Source of the DNA: Desulfosporosinus sp. FKB
GTDB lineage: Bacteria; Bacillota; Desulfitobacteriia; Desulfitobacteriales; Desulfitobacteriaceae
Length of the DNA stretch: 64,000 nucleotides
Assembly (NCBI RefSeq): GCF_002196705.1
Contig: NZ_NADJ01000034.1
Coordinates: 1 to 64,000, forward strand
Reading direction: 5' to 3'
Part shown: positions 8,893-18,246 of the stretch, in pieces
Layout: every line of letters begins with the position of its first letter
Numbering within the stretch: position 1 is the stretch's first letter
Made by a program: the position numbers and the translations under genes
Notes under the pieces: generated by a model
Told to the model about the DNA's origin: nothing
The model's database searches: none
Seen by the model: only the letters and a program-made list of their open reading frames with translations

Positions 8893-9507
8893 ATGAGCAT
8901 ATACACATTCATAGTAACGTCATTAATCATAATTCTGCTTCCTGGAACCGGGGTTATTTATACAATCTCCACCGGCATAACAAAAGGAAAAAAAGCAAGT
9001 TCCATTGCTGCTCTAGGATGTACAGCTGGTATACTTCCCCATCTAATTATAAGTATAGGATTTTCATCACTATTGCTAAGGATGAGTGAGCAGGCCTTCT
9101 TTGTAGTTAAGACGGCTGGTGTCTTGTATCTACTTTATCTTGGAGGCGGGATGCTCCTGTCAAAAACTAAATTAGATTTTGGTGAAACAATTAAAGAAGA
9201 TAACGCAGTGACCATTGTACGTAAAGCAGTTCTAATTAACCTATTAAATCCAAAACTTACGCTGTTCTTTTTCTCGTTTTTGCCCCAATACCTTAGCAGC
9301 AACGGCCAGAGCTATATAAGAGAGAGTTTTCTGTTTGGCGTAGTATTTATGCTGTTGACCTTTATTGTTTTTGTGGGCTACGGAATTCTGGCAGGATCAA
9401 TGAAAACATTTGTTGCAAAGTCTCCCAAACGACTGCAAGGTATTAATCAGCTCTTTGGAATAATTTTTATTGTCTTTGCAATTAAACTGGCAGCTAGCTC
9501 TCTATAA
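8893..9507 (+). CDS. LysE-family amino-acid exporter
   Basis: Integral membrane protein of 204 residues with about six hydrophobic segments. The N-terminal part (ILLPGTGVIYTISTGITKG) and the later NLLNPKLTLFF segment match the RhtB/LysE family, whose N-terminal motif is usually PGP; here it reads PGTG. The ATG follows an excellent GGAGGAGG ribosome site. It is divergently transcribed from the MocR-type regulator, which probably controls it. The substrate is an amino acid or derivative, not determinable here. Confidence 0.88.
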   Translation: MSIYTFIVTSLIIILLPGTGVIYTISTGITKGKKASSIAALGCTAGILPHLIISIGFSSLLLRMSEQAFFVVKTAGVLYLLYLGGGMLLSKTKLDFGETIKEDNAVTIVRKAVLINLLNPKLTLFFFSFLPQYLSSNGQSYIRESFLFGVVFMLLTFIVFVGYGILAGSMKTFVAKSPKRLQGINQLFGIIFIVFAIKLAASSL

Positions 9508-9552
9508 ATCTCACGATATAGGAAGTGTTATATTTAATATTAGGAATTATCA

Positions 9553-9750
9553 ATGCTTTCAAAAGACAAGGTTATTGAAGCCATGCCGAAATGCCTTAAT
9601 GAGAAAGAAAAGGAGATTCTTTCAGAAAGATGGGGCTTAAACAATGGTATCCCTAAAAGAATAGAAGAACTGAAAGAGATTTACGGAATAACTATAGAGC
9701 AATTGAGAAATATCGAGAGAAAGATTATTTTGTACATGAAGGAAACTTGA
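9553..9750 (+). CDS. small sigma-70 region 4-like protein
   Basis: A 65-residue protein that matches the region-4 helix-turn-helix end of primary sigma factors (LNEKEKEILSERWGL, then a second helix pair and IEQLRNIERKI). It lacks every other sigma region. It may act as a DNA-binding modulator or be the remnant of a sigma gene. The ribosome site is weak. It lies 45 bases after the exporter gene on the same strand. Confidence 0.6.
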   Translation: MLSKDKVIEAMPKCLNEKEKEILSERWGLNNGIPKRIEELKEIYGITIEQLRNIERKIILYMKET

Positions 9751-9860
9751 ATTTTTTTATATAGGGTCTCTAATAGAACCGTTGATTCGAATTAATAAGA
9801 ATCTGTCTGTGTGTACCGCGGGTAGGCTACGATACTCACAATTATCCTTGGAGGGATGAA

Positions 9861-10319
9861 ATGAGGAAAAGAATAATAGTAGCTCTTATTCTCAGCGTTA
9901 TAGTCTTAGCTGTTGGAACTGTTGGATGTAATAATAAACCAAGTTCAAACGAAGGAACATCGGAACTTTTGAGGGTTTCCATGTTTGCCGAAAAAAGCCA
10001 GTATCCTTCTAATGTCAGTGAGATAAATGTAGTTTGGAAAAATGACACAGATGAAATCCTGACTTTTGGTAATCCTTTCACCATTCAGAAGTTGGTCGGC
10101 AATGAATGGAAGGCAATCGGAAACAAAGGAGCAGCATTTACTACTATTGGATATAGGGTAGCCCCTCATTCTGAGATGAAACACAGTTACAACATCCGAC
10201 TATATAGTGATCATAAGTTGGAGAAAGGGACATATCGAATCATAACGGATTTTTTAAATGTTCTGAGTTCTGGTAATTACAATAATTATCAGTTGACCGC
10301 AAATTTTACAGTGAAATAA
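9861..10319 (+). CDS. Big_14-like immunoglobulin-fold lipoprotein
   Basis: Predicted exported lipoprotein of 152 residues. It has a basic N-terminus, a hydrophobic core and a lipobox ending VGTVGC with Cys23 as the lipidated residue. The mature part resembles the bacterial Ig-like Big_14 family: EKSQYPSNVSEINVVWKND, then TFGNPFTIQKL, and a final KGTYRIITDFL strand. The ATG follows a GGAGG site. These domains are found on the surface of many Firmicutes; no specific ligand is known to me. Confidence 0.8.
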   Translation: MRKRIIVALILSVIVLAVGTVGCNNKPSSNEGTSELLRVSMFAEKSQYPSNVSEINVVWKNDTDEILTFGNPFTIQKLVGNEWKAIGNKGAAFTTIGYRVAPHSEMKHSYNIRLYSDHKLEKGTYRIITDFLNVLSSGNYNNYQLTANFTVK

Positions 10320-10421
10320 CCCTTAACCCTATAAAGTTAATACATATCATTTCGGAGAAGTTAAAGGAAAGTGGAATCTAGTTTCATAATTGACTAATCT
10401 AGTACAAAGAGCAAAAGTTGT

Positions 10422-10714
10422 GTGTCTCTGGTAATTTGTTTTTGCGCCCAATACTGGTTTCAGGGTAAACCAATTAATTTTACTATTGAGTTAGAAAAAG
10501 ATGTTGATAATTTACATTTACTGCTTCTGTCATACCAATCAACTCCAAATTTTCCTCAAGTGACTGGACTAGCAGTATTAAACGTCTGCCAGATAATAAA
10601 TACAAATATGATATCTTTTTTCAAGGGTCTACTTTGAGTCAAAGTTCCCAAACGGTATTTAGCTACAAGTCCCCAAGGTGGGATTGGGCATACAGAAATT
10701 ATATTGATCTATAA
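10422..10714 (+). pseudogene. frameshifted remnant of an unidentified protein gene
   Basis: Two adjoining reading frames appear to be halves of one former gene. One frame reads KPINFTIELEKDVDNLH up to about 10515. The next frame continues from about 10511 with SVIPINSKFSSSDWTSS and ends YRNYIDL at a stop at 10712-10714. There is no convincing ribosome site. The family was not recognised. It lies just after the Big_14 lipoprotein gene. Confidence 0.5.
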
Positions 10715-10767
10715 AAGCACAAGTAAACAATCCGAATGAACGGGTTGGTTGCTTGTGCTTATTTATT
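10715..10767 (+). terminator. hairpin after the decayed gene
   Basis: AAGCACAAG pairs with CTTGTGCTT around a 28-base loop, followed by ATTTATT. It starts immediately after the last stop codon of the frameshifted remnant, which supports that stop as the original gene end. Confidence 0.55.
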
Positions 10768-10909
10768 GAAGAGTGATGAAATCAATTGATGCCTTCCTTC
10801 TGTTATTCATTCAAAAGCAGGAGAAGGCTTATCTTTATTTTGGAATCATTCACAGCTTTCTATCTTCCCCAATACACTATTAAAGAAGTTAAGACTGGGG
10901 GGAGTGACA

Positions 10910-11674
10910 TTGAAGGCCGTCGAGGTACATAACATCAGCATGAAATATCAATCCCTGAACGGGGAAATTACGGCTCTTAAAGACATCGGATTTTCTGTTC
11001 AGGATGGGGAATTTGTGAGCATTGTCGGCCCTAGCGGGTGTGGAAAATCTACACTTTTATCGATTATATCCGGCTTGCTTTCTCCTAGCTCAGGGACAGT
11101 GTGGCTTAGTGGAGAAAAGGTCACGGGGACCTCGGGAAAAATCGGTTATATGCTGCAAAAGGATCATCTTTTTAATTGGCGAACTATTTGGCAAAATGTC
11201 ATGCTCGGACTGGAAATCCGCAAGGCTGTGACCCAGGAGGCCAAAGAGCGGGCCCGGATTCTTCTTAAAACCTACGGGCTCTATGAATTCAAAAATAGAT
11301 ACCCGGATCAGCTTTCCGGTGGGATGAGGCAGCGGGCGGCGCTGATCAGAACTCTAGTAACGGATCCGCAGATTCTGTTATTGGATGAAGCGTTTTCCGC
11401 CCTGGATTATCAGACTCGGCTCGCCGTCAATGATGATATTTATTCAATTATCAAAAAGGAAAATAGAACCGCTATTTTGGTTACCCATGATATTTCTGAA
11501 AGTATCAGCATGGCCGATCGGATTATTGTTCTCTCAAAAAGACCTGGAATGGTTAAGAATATCCATGAGATTAAGTTAAGCTGCAGCAACAGAACTCCAT
11601 TAAATTGCCGGGAAGCCCCTGAATTTCGGCACTATTTTCAGGAGATATGGAAGGAGCTGGATGTTCATGTTTGA
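10910..11674 (+). CDS. ABC transporter ATP-binding protein (NitT/TauB/SsuB type)
   Basis: ATPase subunit of an importer for a small organic or inorganic anion or thiamine-precursor-like compound. It has Walker A GPSGCGKS, signature LSGGMRQRAA, Walker B ILLLDEAFSALDYQTR and an H-loop VTHD. I place the start at TTG 10910, six bases after the GGGGGAG ribosome site; a GTG at 10904 overlaps that site. The gene order ATPase, permease, binding protein and an 8-14 base overlap with the permease gene indicate one operon. Confidence 0.92.
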   Translation: MKAVEVHNISMKYQSLNGEITALKDIGFSVQDGEFVSIVGPSGCGKSTLLSIISGLLSPSSGTVWLSGEKVTGTSGKIGYMLQKDHLFNWRTIWQNVMLGLEIRKAVTQEAKERARILLKTYGLYEFKNRYPDQLSGGMRQRAALIRTLVTDPQILLLDEAFSALDYQTRLAVNDDIYSIIKKENRTAILVTHDISESISMADRIIVLSKRPGMVKNIHEIKLSCSNRTPLNCREAPEFRHYFQEIWKELDVHV

Positions 11675-12518
11675 AGATGAAGAAGAAAACATTCCTGCCA
11701 TTTCCCAAGCCCTGAACATTTCTTTGGAACGTCAGGAATACTTACGTAGGGAGAGGTTTGGTAAAATCTCTGTTCGCATGACTCAGATTCTCCTTTTAGT
11801 TTTAGCTCTTGTCCTATGGGAAATTATGGCGGATGCTAAAATTATTGATCCTTTTATCACCAGCCAACCTTCAAGGATTGTAAAAACAATTGTCCAGTTA
11901 TATAAGGAGGGGGTGCTTTTTTATCATATCGGAATTACCTGTCTGGAAACTATAGTCGGTTTTACTTTAGGCACACTCCTGGGAACATTTCTAGCTGTCA
12001 TTTTGTGGTGGTCAAAATTTATATCCAAAGTAGCTGAACCGTATCTGGTTATCCTTAACAGTTTACCTAAGATTGCTCTTGGTCCGGTATTCCTCGTCTG
12101 GATCGGAGCGGGCCCGGCTTCCATTATTGTCATGACTCTGGCGATTTCCCTTATTGTAACAATTTTAGAGGTTCTAAACGGTTTTTGGGGGATTGATCAG
12201 GAAAAGATCAAACTGGTTCAAACCTTTGGCGGGAACAAATTTCAAGTCCTGACAAAAGTAGTGCTCCCTGCTTCCTTCCCCACCATAATTAATGCTTTAA
12301 AGATTAACGTCGGGTTGTCATGGGTCGGGGTGATAGTGGGAGAATTCCTGGTTTCCAAAGCTGGATTAGGTTACCTTATCATTTACGGCGGACAGGTTTT
12401 TAAGTTAGACCTGGTAATGACCAGTGTAATAATTCTGGGAGTAGCAGCAGCTATCATGTATCAGGGGGTGGTTTATCTTGAAAGACTGCTTGTAAAAAAT
12501 AATGATCTCAAATATTAG
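11661..12518 (+). CDS. ABC transporter permease (NitT/SsuC type)
   Basis: Inner-membrane permease of 285 residues with a charged N-terminal extension of about 35 residues and then six membrane segments. The binding-protein-dependent transport motif is visible around KIKLVQTFGGNKFQVLTKVV (the EAA-loop, with its conserved G) before PASFPTIINALK. Start codons ATG 11661 and ATG 11667 are both possible after an AAGGAG site; it overlaps the ATPase gene. Confidence 0.92.
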   Translation: MFMFEDEEENIPAISQALNISLERQEYLRRERFGKISVRMTQILLLVLALVLWEIMADAKIIDPFITSQPSRIVKTIVQLYKEGVLFYHIGITCLETIVGFTLGTLLGTFLAVILWWSKFISKVAEPYLVILNSLPKIALGPVFLVWIGAGPASIIVMTLAISLIVTILEVLNGFWGIDQEKIKLVQTFGGNKFQVLTKVVLPASFPTIINALKINVGLSWVGVIVGEFLVSKAGLGYLIIYGGQVFKLDLVMTSVIILGVAAAIMYQGVVYLERLLVKNNDLKY

Positions 12519-12650
12519 TCCCTGTTGGGATCTAATTCTATGTTTACCTCTGACAGGAATGTCATCATTTTAACCAAGCTTAAATAACAAGTTCTACTAT
12601 GAGAATAGATATTGGTACATAAGTTTCTTTATAAAAAGGGAGGAGCCATT

Positions 12651-13652
12651 ATGAAACGATTAATTACAGTATTTAGTGTATTGCTTTTAGGACTTTCTTT
12701 AGTGATCTCCGGCTGTGGCACTCAAACGGGGCTTACAAAGGTCAAACTTTCTGAGGTGACCCATTCTGTTTTCTATGCTCCCCAATATGTTGCTATAACT
12801 CAGGGCTTTTTTAAGGAAGAAGGGTTGGATGTCGAACTGTCAAACGGTCAGGGAGCAGATAAGGTTATGACAGGGGTTCTATCTGGGGAAGAGGACATCG
12901 GTTTTGCCGGACCTGAGGCTAGTGTATATGTTTATAACGAAGGCAAAGAAGATAATAGTGTTGTGTTTGCTCAACTTACCAATGGAGATGGGACGTTCCT
13001 GATGGGCAGAAAGCCTGATCCCGGTTTCAAATGGAGTGATCTGAAAGGAAAAACCATTATCGGCGGACGTAAGGGCGGAATGCCAGCCATTGTTCTCCAG
13101 TATGTTTTGGGTAAAACCGGTCTTACCACAGGTCGAGATGTGACAATTGATACAACTATACAATTTGCGGCTATGCCAGGGGCCTTTCTGGGAGGTAAAG
13201 GGGATTATGTGATTATTTTTGAGCCCACAGCATCAGTAATGGAGAAAGAAGGCAAATCCTTTATTGTAGCTTCTTTAGGCAAGGAGAGTGGCGAAGTTCC
13301 GTATACAGCCTATTTTTCCAGGAAGAGTTATATTGAGAAAAATCCGAATGTCATTCAAAAATTCACAAACGCGATCTATAAGGGCCAGATCTGGGTTGAA
13401 AACCATTCTCCCGAAGAGATCGCCAAGGCAATTAAGCCCCAATTCCCGGATGAGAATGAGGAGATTTTGACCAGTTCTATTAAACGATATAAAGAACAGA
13501 ACACCTATAAGACAAATCCTGTTCTTCAGGAAAAAGATTTTTACCTCCTTCAGCAGATTATTAAGGATGCGGGAGAGCTTAAGCAGATTGCCCCTTATGA
13601 AAAGGTGGTCAACACAAAATTCGCCGAGACTGCAATCAAGAATATCAAGTAA
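12651..13652 (+). CDS. ABC transporter substrate-binding lipoprotein (NMT1/SsuA-like)
   Basis: Extracellular solute receptor of 333 residues for the importer upstream. It begins at ATG 12651 after AAAGGGAGGAG, with a lipoprotein signal ending LVISGCG. The mature protein has the NMT1/SsuA pattern: SEVTHSVFYAPQYVAITQGF with FFKEEGLDVELS, then a GPEAS segment and IGGRKGGMPA. Family members bind sulfonates, nitrate, taurine or pyrimidine thiamine precursors. No TPP riboswitch was seen upstream, so a thiamine-precursor role has no extra support. Confidence 0.9.
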   Translation: MKRLITVFSVLLLGLSLVISGCGTQTGLTKVKLSEVTHSVFYAPQYVAITQGFFKEEGLDVELSNGQGADKVMTGVLSGEEDIGFAGPEASVYVYNEGKEDNSVVFAQLTNGDGTFLMGRKPDPGFKWSDLKGKTIIGGRKGGMPAIVLQYVLGKTGLTTGRDVTIDTTIQFAAMPGAFLGGKGDYVIIFEPTASVMEKEGKSFIVASLGKESGEVPYTAYFSRKSYIEKNPNVIQKFTNAIYKGQIWVENHSPEEIAKAIKPQFPDENEEILTSSIKRYKEQNTYKTNPVLQEKDFYLLQQIIKDAGELKQIAPYEKVVNTKFAETAIKNIK

Positions 13653-13730
13653 GTTTACCAGTATGTATGAATAATCTCTTGATTATAGCTATAATTAAGA
13701 TTCCAATTTGTTTTGGATCTTTACATTGAA

Positions 13731-13770
13731 ATATAAATGGTTCAGTATTAATTAGCTGAACCATTTATAT
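13731..13770. terminator. hairpin after the importer operon
   Basis: A perfect 15-bp stem with arm ATATAAATGGTTCAG and a 10-base loop. It has no long T-run but its A/T-rich base is compatible with termination of the ABC importer operon. Confidence 0.65.
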
Positions 13771-13896
13771 TGTAGAAATGGATGCCGCCAGTTTTTAAAT
13801 ATCCAGCTCATTTCTCAAAGTTTTTCAAGTTAAAGACTGGTATGTCACCTATGGCATTTAGAAAATGAATGAAATATCGAAAGCGAGGTGATCTTA

Positions 13897-14733
13897 TTGA
13901 TAAAATTAGATACGAGTTGCAACGAGAATGATCAATTCACACGGACAACCATTTTTTACTTTACCGGTACCGGAAATTCCTTGTGGTTAGCGCGTACTCT
14001 TGCATGCAAGATAGGCAATACCGAGCTAATCTCCATGGTTGACTGGAATATACAAAAACAAGCCATCAATTCATCGGCAATAGGTTTGATTTTTCCAGTA
14101 CATATTTGGGGTGTGCCCCGACGGGTTTTATCCTTTTTGGATAAGTTGAAGGCTATTTCACCTGACTATATTTTTGCTATTGCTAATAATGCCGGTCAAG
14201 TCTCTAATACGTTGGTACAGTTAAAAAAGGTAATGGAATCTAAGGATTTAACATTATCCAGCGGATGGTCCATCATCATGCCTTCAAATTACATACCTTG
14301 GGGAGGCCCAGGTCCCCTGGATAAACAAAATGAGCGTTTTCAAGCAGCTCAATTAAAGTTATCCTCAATTGCAGAGAAAGTTCAGAGCAGAGTCAATATG
14401 CCGGTTGAAAAAGGTCCTTTGTGGCAACGAATTGTATTTACTGGTTTATACAAATTAACCTTTCCATACGTTCATAAAATGGACGTAAAGTTCTGGGCCG
14501 ACAACCGCTGTAATCAATGCTCTGTTTGCATTAATATTTGTCCAGCTCAAAACATTGATATTCGTAACGAGAAACTAACTTGGCATCATCATTGTGAGCA
14601 GTGTTTAGCATGTATACAGTGGTGTCCGAAAGAATCGCTGCAGTATGGCAAAAAGACATCTGCTTATCCGAGGTATCATAACCCTGAAGTTAAGTTGAAA
14701 GATTTAATGAATGGACGTATTTTGCAAACTTGA
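13897..14733 (+). CDS. EFR1-type protein: flavodoxin domain + two [4Fe-4S] clusters
   Basis: Cytoplasmic redox protein of about 278 residues. The first 160 residues are flavodoxin-like, starting with the FMN-phosphate loop FYFTGTGNSLWLAR. The C-terminal part has two ferredoxin motifs, CNQCSVCINICP and CEQCLACIQWCP, for two [4Fe-4S] clusters. This arrangement is the EFR1 family found in anaerobic Firmicutes and archaea. I place the start at TTG 13897 after GCGAGGTG; a GTG at 13888 lies within that site. It is monocistronic as far as can be seen. The partner is unknown. Confidence 0.88.
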   Translation: MIKLDTSCNENDQFTRTTIFYFTGTGNSLWLARTLACKIGNTELISMVDWNIQKQAINSSAIGLIFPVHIWGVPRRVLSFLDKLKAISPDYIFAIANNAGQVSNTLVQLKKVMESKDLTLSSGWSIIMPSNYIPWGGPGPLDKQNERFQAAQLKLSSIAEKVQSRVNMPVEKGPLWQRIVFTGLYKLTFPYVHKMDVKFWADNRCNQCSVCINICPAQNIDIRNEKLTWHHHCEQCLACIQWCPKESLQYGKKTSAYPRYHNPEVKLKDLMNGRILQT

Positions 14734-14784
14734 TGAATATTCTGTGAAAAATTATTGATAGTATCGAATAAAGGAGTTTATATT

Positions 14785-15283
14785 TTGAGAAAATTCAAAG
14801 CGATAAAGGAAAATTATGAATTTTGGAGTATTCTTGATATTTGTAAAAACAATTGCCTTTATTTCACTTTAACCGAAATAGATCAACTTGATTACAAAAA
14901 AGAGAATCCAGTTTATAATCAGTTTTTAAAAGAACTGTCGCCAAATTTTATTAAGCAGGTTTATAACATCGATTTGGTTTGATGGTTATTCCGACCCTAG
15001 GAACCCAAAGAAGATTTCTATATTCAAATTGAACGAAAAGACAAAAGCAATTTTATCTTCTTACATAGATTGTTTGTTTTTTTTAGATAATAATGGCCGA
15101 GTGTTAGATTTACCTGAAGATATCTGTTTTTTTCGAGAGGATGATACGCTTTTCCTTGGAACAAATACACATTGCAGATTTGCTGTATTTTACCTTACTG
15201 ATCAGGAAACTCAAACTATAACTTTACCAAATGGCTTTGAAGAAAAGCCCGAGATACATTTTACTGCAATTTTACCTATTTAA
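14785..15283 (+). pseudogene. hypothetical gene split by a single-base frameshift
   Basis: Two short frames read as one former protein of about 165 residues. The first begins at TTG 14785 after AAAGGAG and runs to a stop at 14980-14982, ending YNIDLV. The second frame is open across the same point and reads WFDGYSDPRNPKKISIF and then LNEKTKAILSSYIDCLFFL to 15283. Removing one T from the run at 14973-14975 joins them as NIDWFDGYSDPR. The 84-residue downstream frame has a TTG at 15029 but no ribosome site. The family was not recognised. A sequencing error is possible. Confidence 0.6.
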
Positions 15284-15602
15284 TATTTTTTACAGTAACC
15301 GCTCAACAAGCAATTTTCCAAGAAGGGCTTGCCCTTCCTTATCGGCCTGCCACTTGCGCTTAGCTAAGGTTAAGCAGAAACAGCCGTTATAATTGATTGT
15401 TATTTGAATTAGTGCTGGGGGGCTGCCATAGATGGCGGCCCCTTGAAAATGCACCCAATTTACAAGCTATTAAATCCCTGCTTCATATTGAAATAAATGC
15501 AAGTTCGTGTTAGACTCATAATTAGTAATATTTTGTCGATTTACTAAGATTTTCTGGTTTGTGAATTATTTAATTAATTCCGATTCTATAAAAAGGTGGT
15601 AG
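15284..15602 (+). other. 319-bp intergenic region upstream of the chemoreceptor
   Basis: It contains a strong GC-rich hairpin at 15419-15442 (GGGGCTGCCAT with ATGGCGGCCCC, two-base loop) without a T-run. No gene, riboswitch class or clear sigma-D promoter could be supported. Confidence 0.5.
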
Positions 15603-17228
15603 ATGAATATAGCTAGTGACGTAAAAGTTAGTCTAATGCAAAAAAAACAAGGCTTAGCGACTATTGAACGCATTGCCAAAGAAATTGAAGGTATTTTAGA
15701 CCAATATGATGATTGGAAAAGTGCTGTCAAGCCGCTAAGAGAAGCGATCGATCGAAACCTTGGCGACAACGAATTTCTTAGTCTATTTGATTTAGACGGG
15801 TTGGCTCTGGTTCACTCAAATCGTTTGAGAGAGGGTATTTACTTTAACAACGAGACGGAACTTCGGGGCGCGCGATGTACAGAACCGATTACTCAGATTT
15901 ATCATCGTAACACTGGCGAAGTCCTGTTTGAAGTTGCAAGTCCAATCTTTGTTAAAGGCAAACATGCCTATGCTGTTCGCTTGGACATCCCTCTCAATAA
16001 GGGACAACTCACGAAACAAGTGTATATCGGCATGATTCCCTCACTTTTTCTTGCAATTGCCTGGATAATTTACAGTTCCTTTTCACCAGTATCCATTATT
16101 TTTTCTCTAATCGCTTTAGGGATTCACGCTTTTTACAGTTTTTGGTTCAAAAACAAACTGGCAACTGCTCTTCAAGAAACATTCAAGGTAACAAAAGCGA
16201 TTGCCAAAGGAAATTTGAAATCCAGAGCTAAAGCCCATTCGAATGATGAATTAGGAAACTTATCTTACGAGGTAAACAAAGTTTCTATTGGGATGACATC
16301 TATCATTACAGACCTCGCTTCTATTACCGAGAAAGCTCAGGCTATGAGTCAAACTCAAGCAACTCATGTTAACGCGCTAGTTGAAAACCAAGAAACGTTT
16401 GCTGCCACATTAGAAGAGTTTAGCGCAGGAGCTACTGAACAAATTCAGAGTATAAAGAAGTCTCAAGATGAAGTCGATGAAATTGAAGCTGCTGCCCAAA
16501 GTATCTTGGAGAGCACTCAGAAGGTTCTATCTTTAACGACCTCTGCCAAAGCTACAAGCCAACAAGGAACCTTAGCTGTTAAAGAAGCCGTTCAGGAGAT
16601 GGAAGCTATTTATCAAGTCACTGAGCAAGCTAATGAATCGATCTTGAGTTTAGCTGATCAGGCGCAAAAGATCGGGGATATTATCTCAGTAATCAACGGG
16701 ATCACAGCTCAGACAAATTTATTAGCTCTTAATGCTGCCATCGAAGCAGCCAGAGCTGGGGAACATGGTCGAGGTTTTGCCGTTGTCGCTGAGGAAGTCA
16801 GAAAACTCGCGGATAGTTCGGCTCAGTCTTCGCAACAGATTATGCAGCTTATTTCCAATGTTCAGGAAATGGTCAACACAACGGTGACGAATATTAATCA
16901 AGGAATGGAGGTCGTGAATCACGGCAAAACTGTGATTGAACAAGCAGGAGATGCGATCGACTCACTTGATGAAGTGATTAACTCCACCTCTATAAAGGTA
17001 GAAGAAAATCTTTCAAATGCCGATCATTTATTAAATCGAAGTCAACTGTTAGCAGAAGCCCAGAGGTTGGCTACCTCAATCGCCTCTCAATTTGCTGAGG
17101 GAGCAACTCAATCAGCGACTTCAGCTGAGCAGCAGATGATTTCAACACAAGAACTAGTTGCGATTGCTGCAGAATTGGCCAAAACCTCAGAACATTTATA
17201 TCAAGTAATTCAAAGGTTTGAAATTTAG
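15603..17228 (+). CDS. methyl-accepting chemotaxis protein
   Basis: Chemoreceptor of 541 residues starting at ATG after AAAGGTGG. Residues 1-135 form a sensor region resembling a Cache/PAS fold ([19 protein letters not shown]). Two adjacent hydrophobic segments lie at about 140-183, followed by HAMP ([23 protein letters not shown]) and the MCP signalling hairpin, whose tip is [20 protein letters not shown] then [15 protein letters not shown]. There is no N-terminal membrane segment before the sensor region, so that region is predicted to be cytoplasmic, which is unusual for this layout. It would signal through CheW/CheA encoded elsewhere. Confidence 0.93.
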   Translation: MNIASDVKVSLMQKKQGLATIERIAKEIEGILDQYDDWKSAVKPLREAIDRNLGDNEFLSLFDLDGLALVHSNRLREGIYFNNETELRGARCTEPITQIYHRNTGEVLFEVASPIFVKGKHAYAVRLDIPLNKGQLTKQVYIGMIPSLFLAIAWIIYSSFSPVSIIFSLIALGIHAFYSFWFKNKLATALQETFKVTKAIAKGNLKSRAKAHSNDELGNLSYEVNKVSIGMTSIITDLASITEKAQAMSQTQATHVNALVENQETFAATLEEFSAGATEQIQSIKKSQDEVDEIEAAAQSILESTQKVLSLTTSAKATSQQGTLAVKEAVQEMEAIYQVTEQANESILSLADQAQKIGDIISVINGITAQTNLLALNAAIEAARAGEHGRGFAVVAEEVRKLADSSAQSSQQIMQLISNVQEMVNTTVTNINQGMEVVNHGKTVIEQAGDAIDSLDEVINSTSIKVEENLSNADHLLNRSQLLAEAQRLATSIASQFAEGATQSATSAEQQMISTQELVAIAAELAKTSEHLYQVIQRFEI

Positions 17229-17390
17229 ATTTTCAGAAACACTTCTGTACCTGCTTCCTTCATATAAATTTACCATTCAGGCGTCGAAATGTTCACCCAA
17301 ACAAGATGGTTCTTTTACCAAATAGCCCATTAGCATAATATGGAGACAATACAGTTGATTCTGTACATTTTCAGGTCGAACTAACGAAAA

Positions 17391-17444
17391 AAGATGACGG
17401 CTGACCCTTATCCTTAAGGATAAGTTGGTTAGTCCGTCTTTTTT
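17391..17444 (+). terminator. rho-independent terminator after the chemoreceptor gene
   Basis: An interrupted stem, outer AAGA.GACGG with CCGTCTT and inner CTTATCC with GGATAAG, is followed by six T residues. The rest of the 420-bp gap (17229-17648) shows nothing I can name. Confidence 0.8.
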
Positions 17445-17648
17445 GTTACAGAAATAGGATTGCAATTAATGGCATGCATCCTTTATTTTATAATTTAAAC
17501 ATCTTTACAATAATTTCAGGCTTGCTTTTATATACTAGTTAAAGTATTTGATTTTTGAAGATAAATCATGATTTATTCCGAACTCTACGGAGCGTTGATT
17601 TAAATAATCACATTTATTGTTTACAATTGAGACATGGAGGTAGTCGTT

Positions 17649-18233
17649 ATGCAAAACGTTAAGGTCGGCAGCATCATTCGTACGCTGCGAATAGAAAAAG
17701 GAATGAGCCAAAAGCAGCTTGCAGACAAAATGAATATCAGTGACAAAACAATTTCTAAATGGGAACGTGGCCTTGGTTGCCCAGATATTTCACTGCTTGC
17801 AGAACTGTCTGACCTACTTGAGGTTGACATTGGAACGTTATTAAGTGGCGATTTAGTTGCGAATAATTTCGTTGGAGGCAATATGAAAAAATCAAAGTAT
17901 TACATCTGCCCTGTGTGTAACAATATTTCGCTTTGTACAGGCAATGCTGAGTTATCTTGCTGTGGCAGGAAATTGGAAGAACAAATCATGCACAAGGCTG
18001 ATGAAAGCGACAAACTTTCTATCGAAGTCATTGAAGACAATTGGTTCATCACAAGTAATCACCCAATGAAAAAAGAGCATTACATTTCGTTTGTTGCCTT
18101 TGCAACAGGCGACCGTGTGCAAATTATCAAACAATATCCCGAATGGGATATGCAACTACGAGTTCCCAAACTAGGGCACGGAATGTTTATTTGGTATTGT
18201 ATACAGCATGGATTATTTTATCAGTTGGTATAA
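17649..18233 (+). CDS. XRE-family HTH regulator fused to class I desulfoferrodoxin
   Basis: A 194-residue fusion. Residues 1-65 are a Cro/CI-type helix-turn-helix (IIRTLRIEKGMSQKQLADKM, ISKWERGLGCPD). Residues from about 82 match desulforedoxin: YICPVCNN and a CC pair (LSCCGRKLEE), giving a FeCys4 centre. The last 70 residues match superoxide reductase: NHPMKKEHYI supplies histidines and YCIQHGLF the Cys-His pair of the catalytic iron site. Start ATG 17649 follows a GGAGG site. Superoxide reductases convert superoxide to peroxide without making oxygen; here the iron centres may also serve as the sensor for DNA binding. A flavodoxin-like gene follows after 13 bases and could be its electron partner. 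Confidence 0.85.
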   Translation: MQNVKVGSIIRTLRIEKGMSQKQLADKMNISDKTISKWERGLGCPDISLLAELSDLLEVDIGTLLSGDLVANNFVGGNMKKSKYYICPVCNNISLCTGNAELSCCGRKLEEQIMHKADESDKLSIEVIEDNWFITSNHPMKKEHYISFVAFATGDRVQIIKQYPEWDMQLRVPKLGHGMFIWYCIQHGLFYQLV

Positions 18234-18246
18234 AGGAGATTTGAGC

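Noticed and set aside
10715-12650. TPP riboswitch for the NMT1-type importer
   Set aside because: No CTGAGA or ACCTGATCTGG-type core is present.
15284-15602. Cyclic di-GMP riboswitch upstream of the chemoreceptor
   Set aside because: The conserved core sequences are absent; only one GC-rich hairpin is visible.
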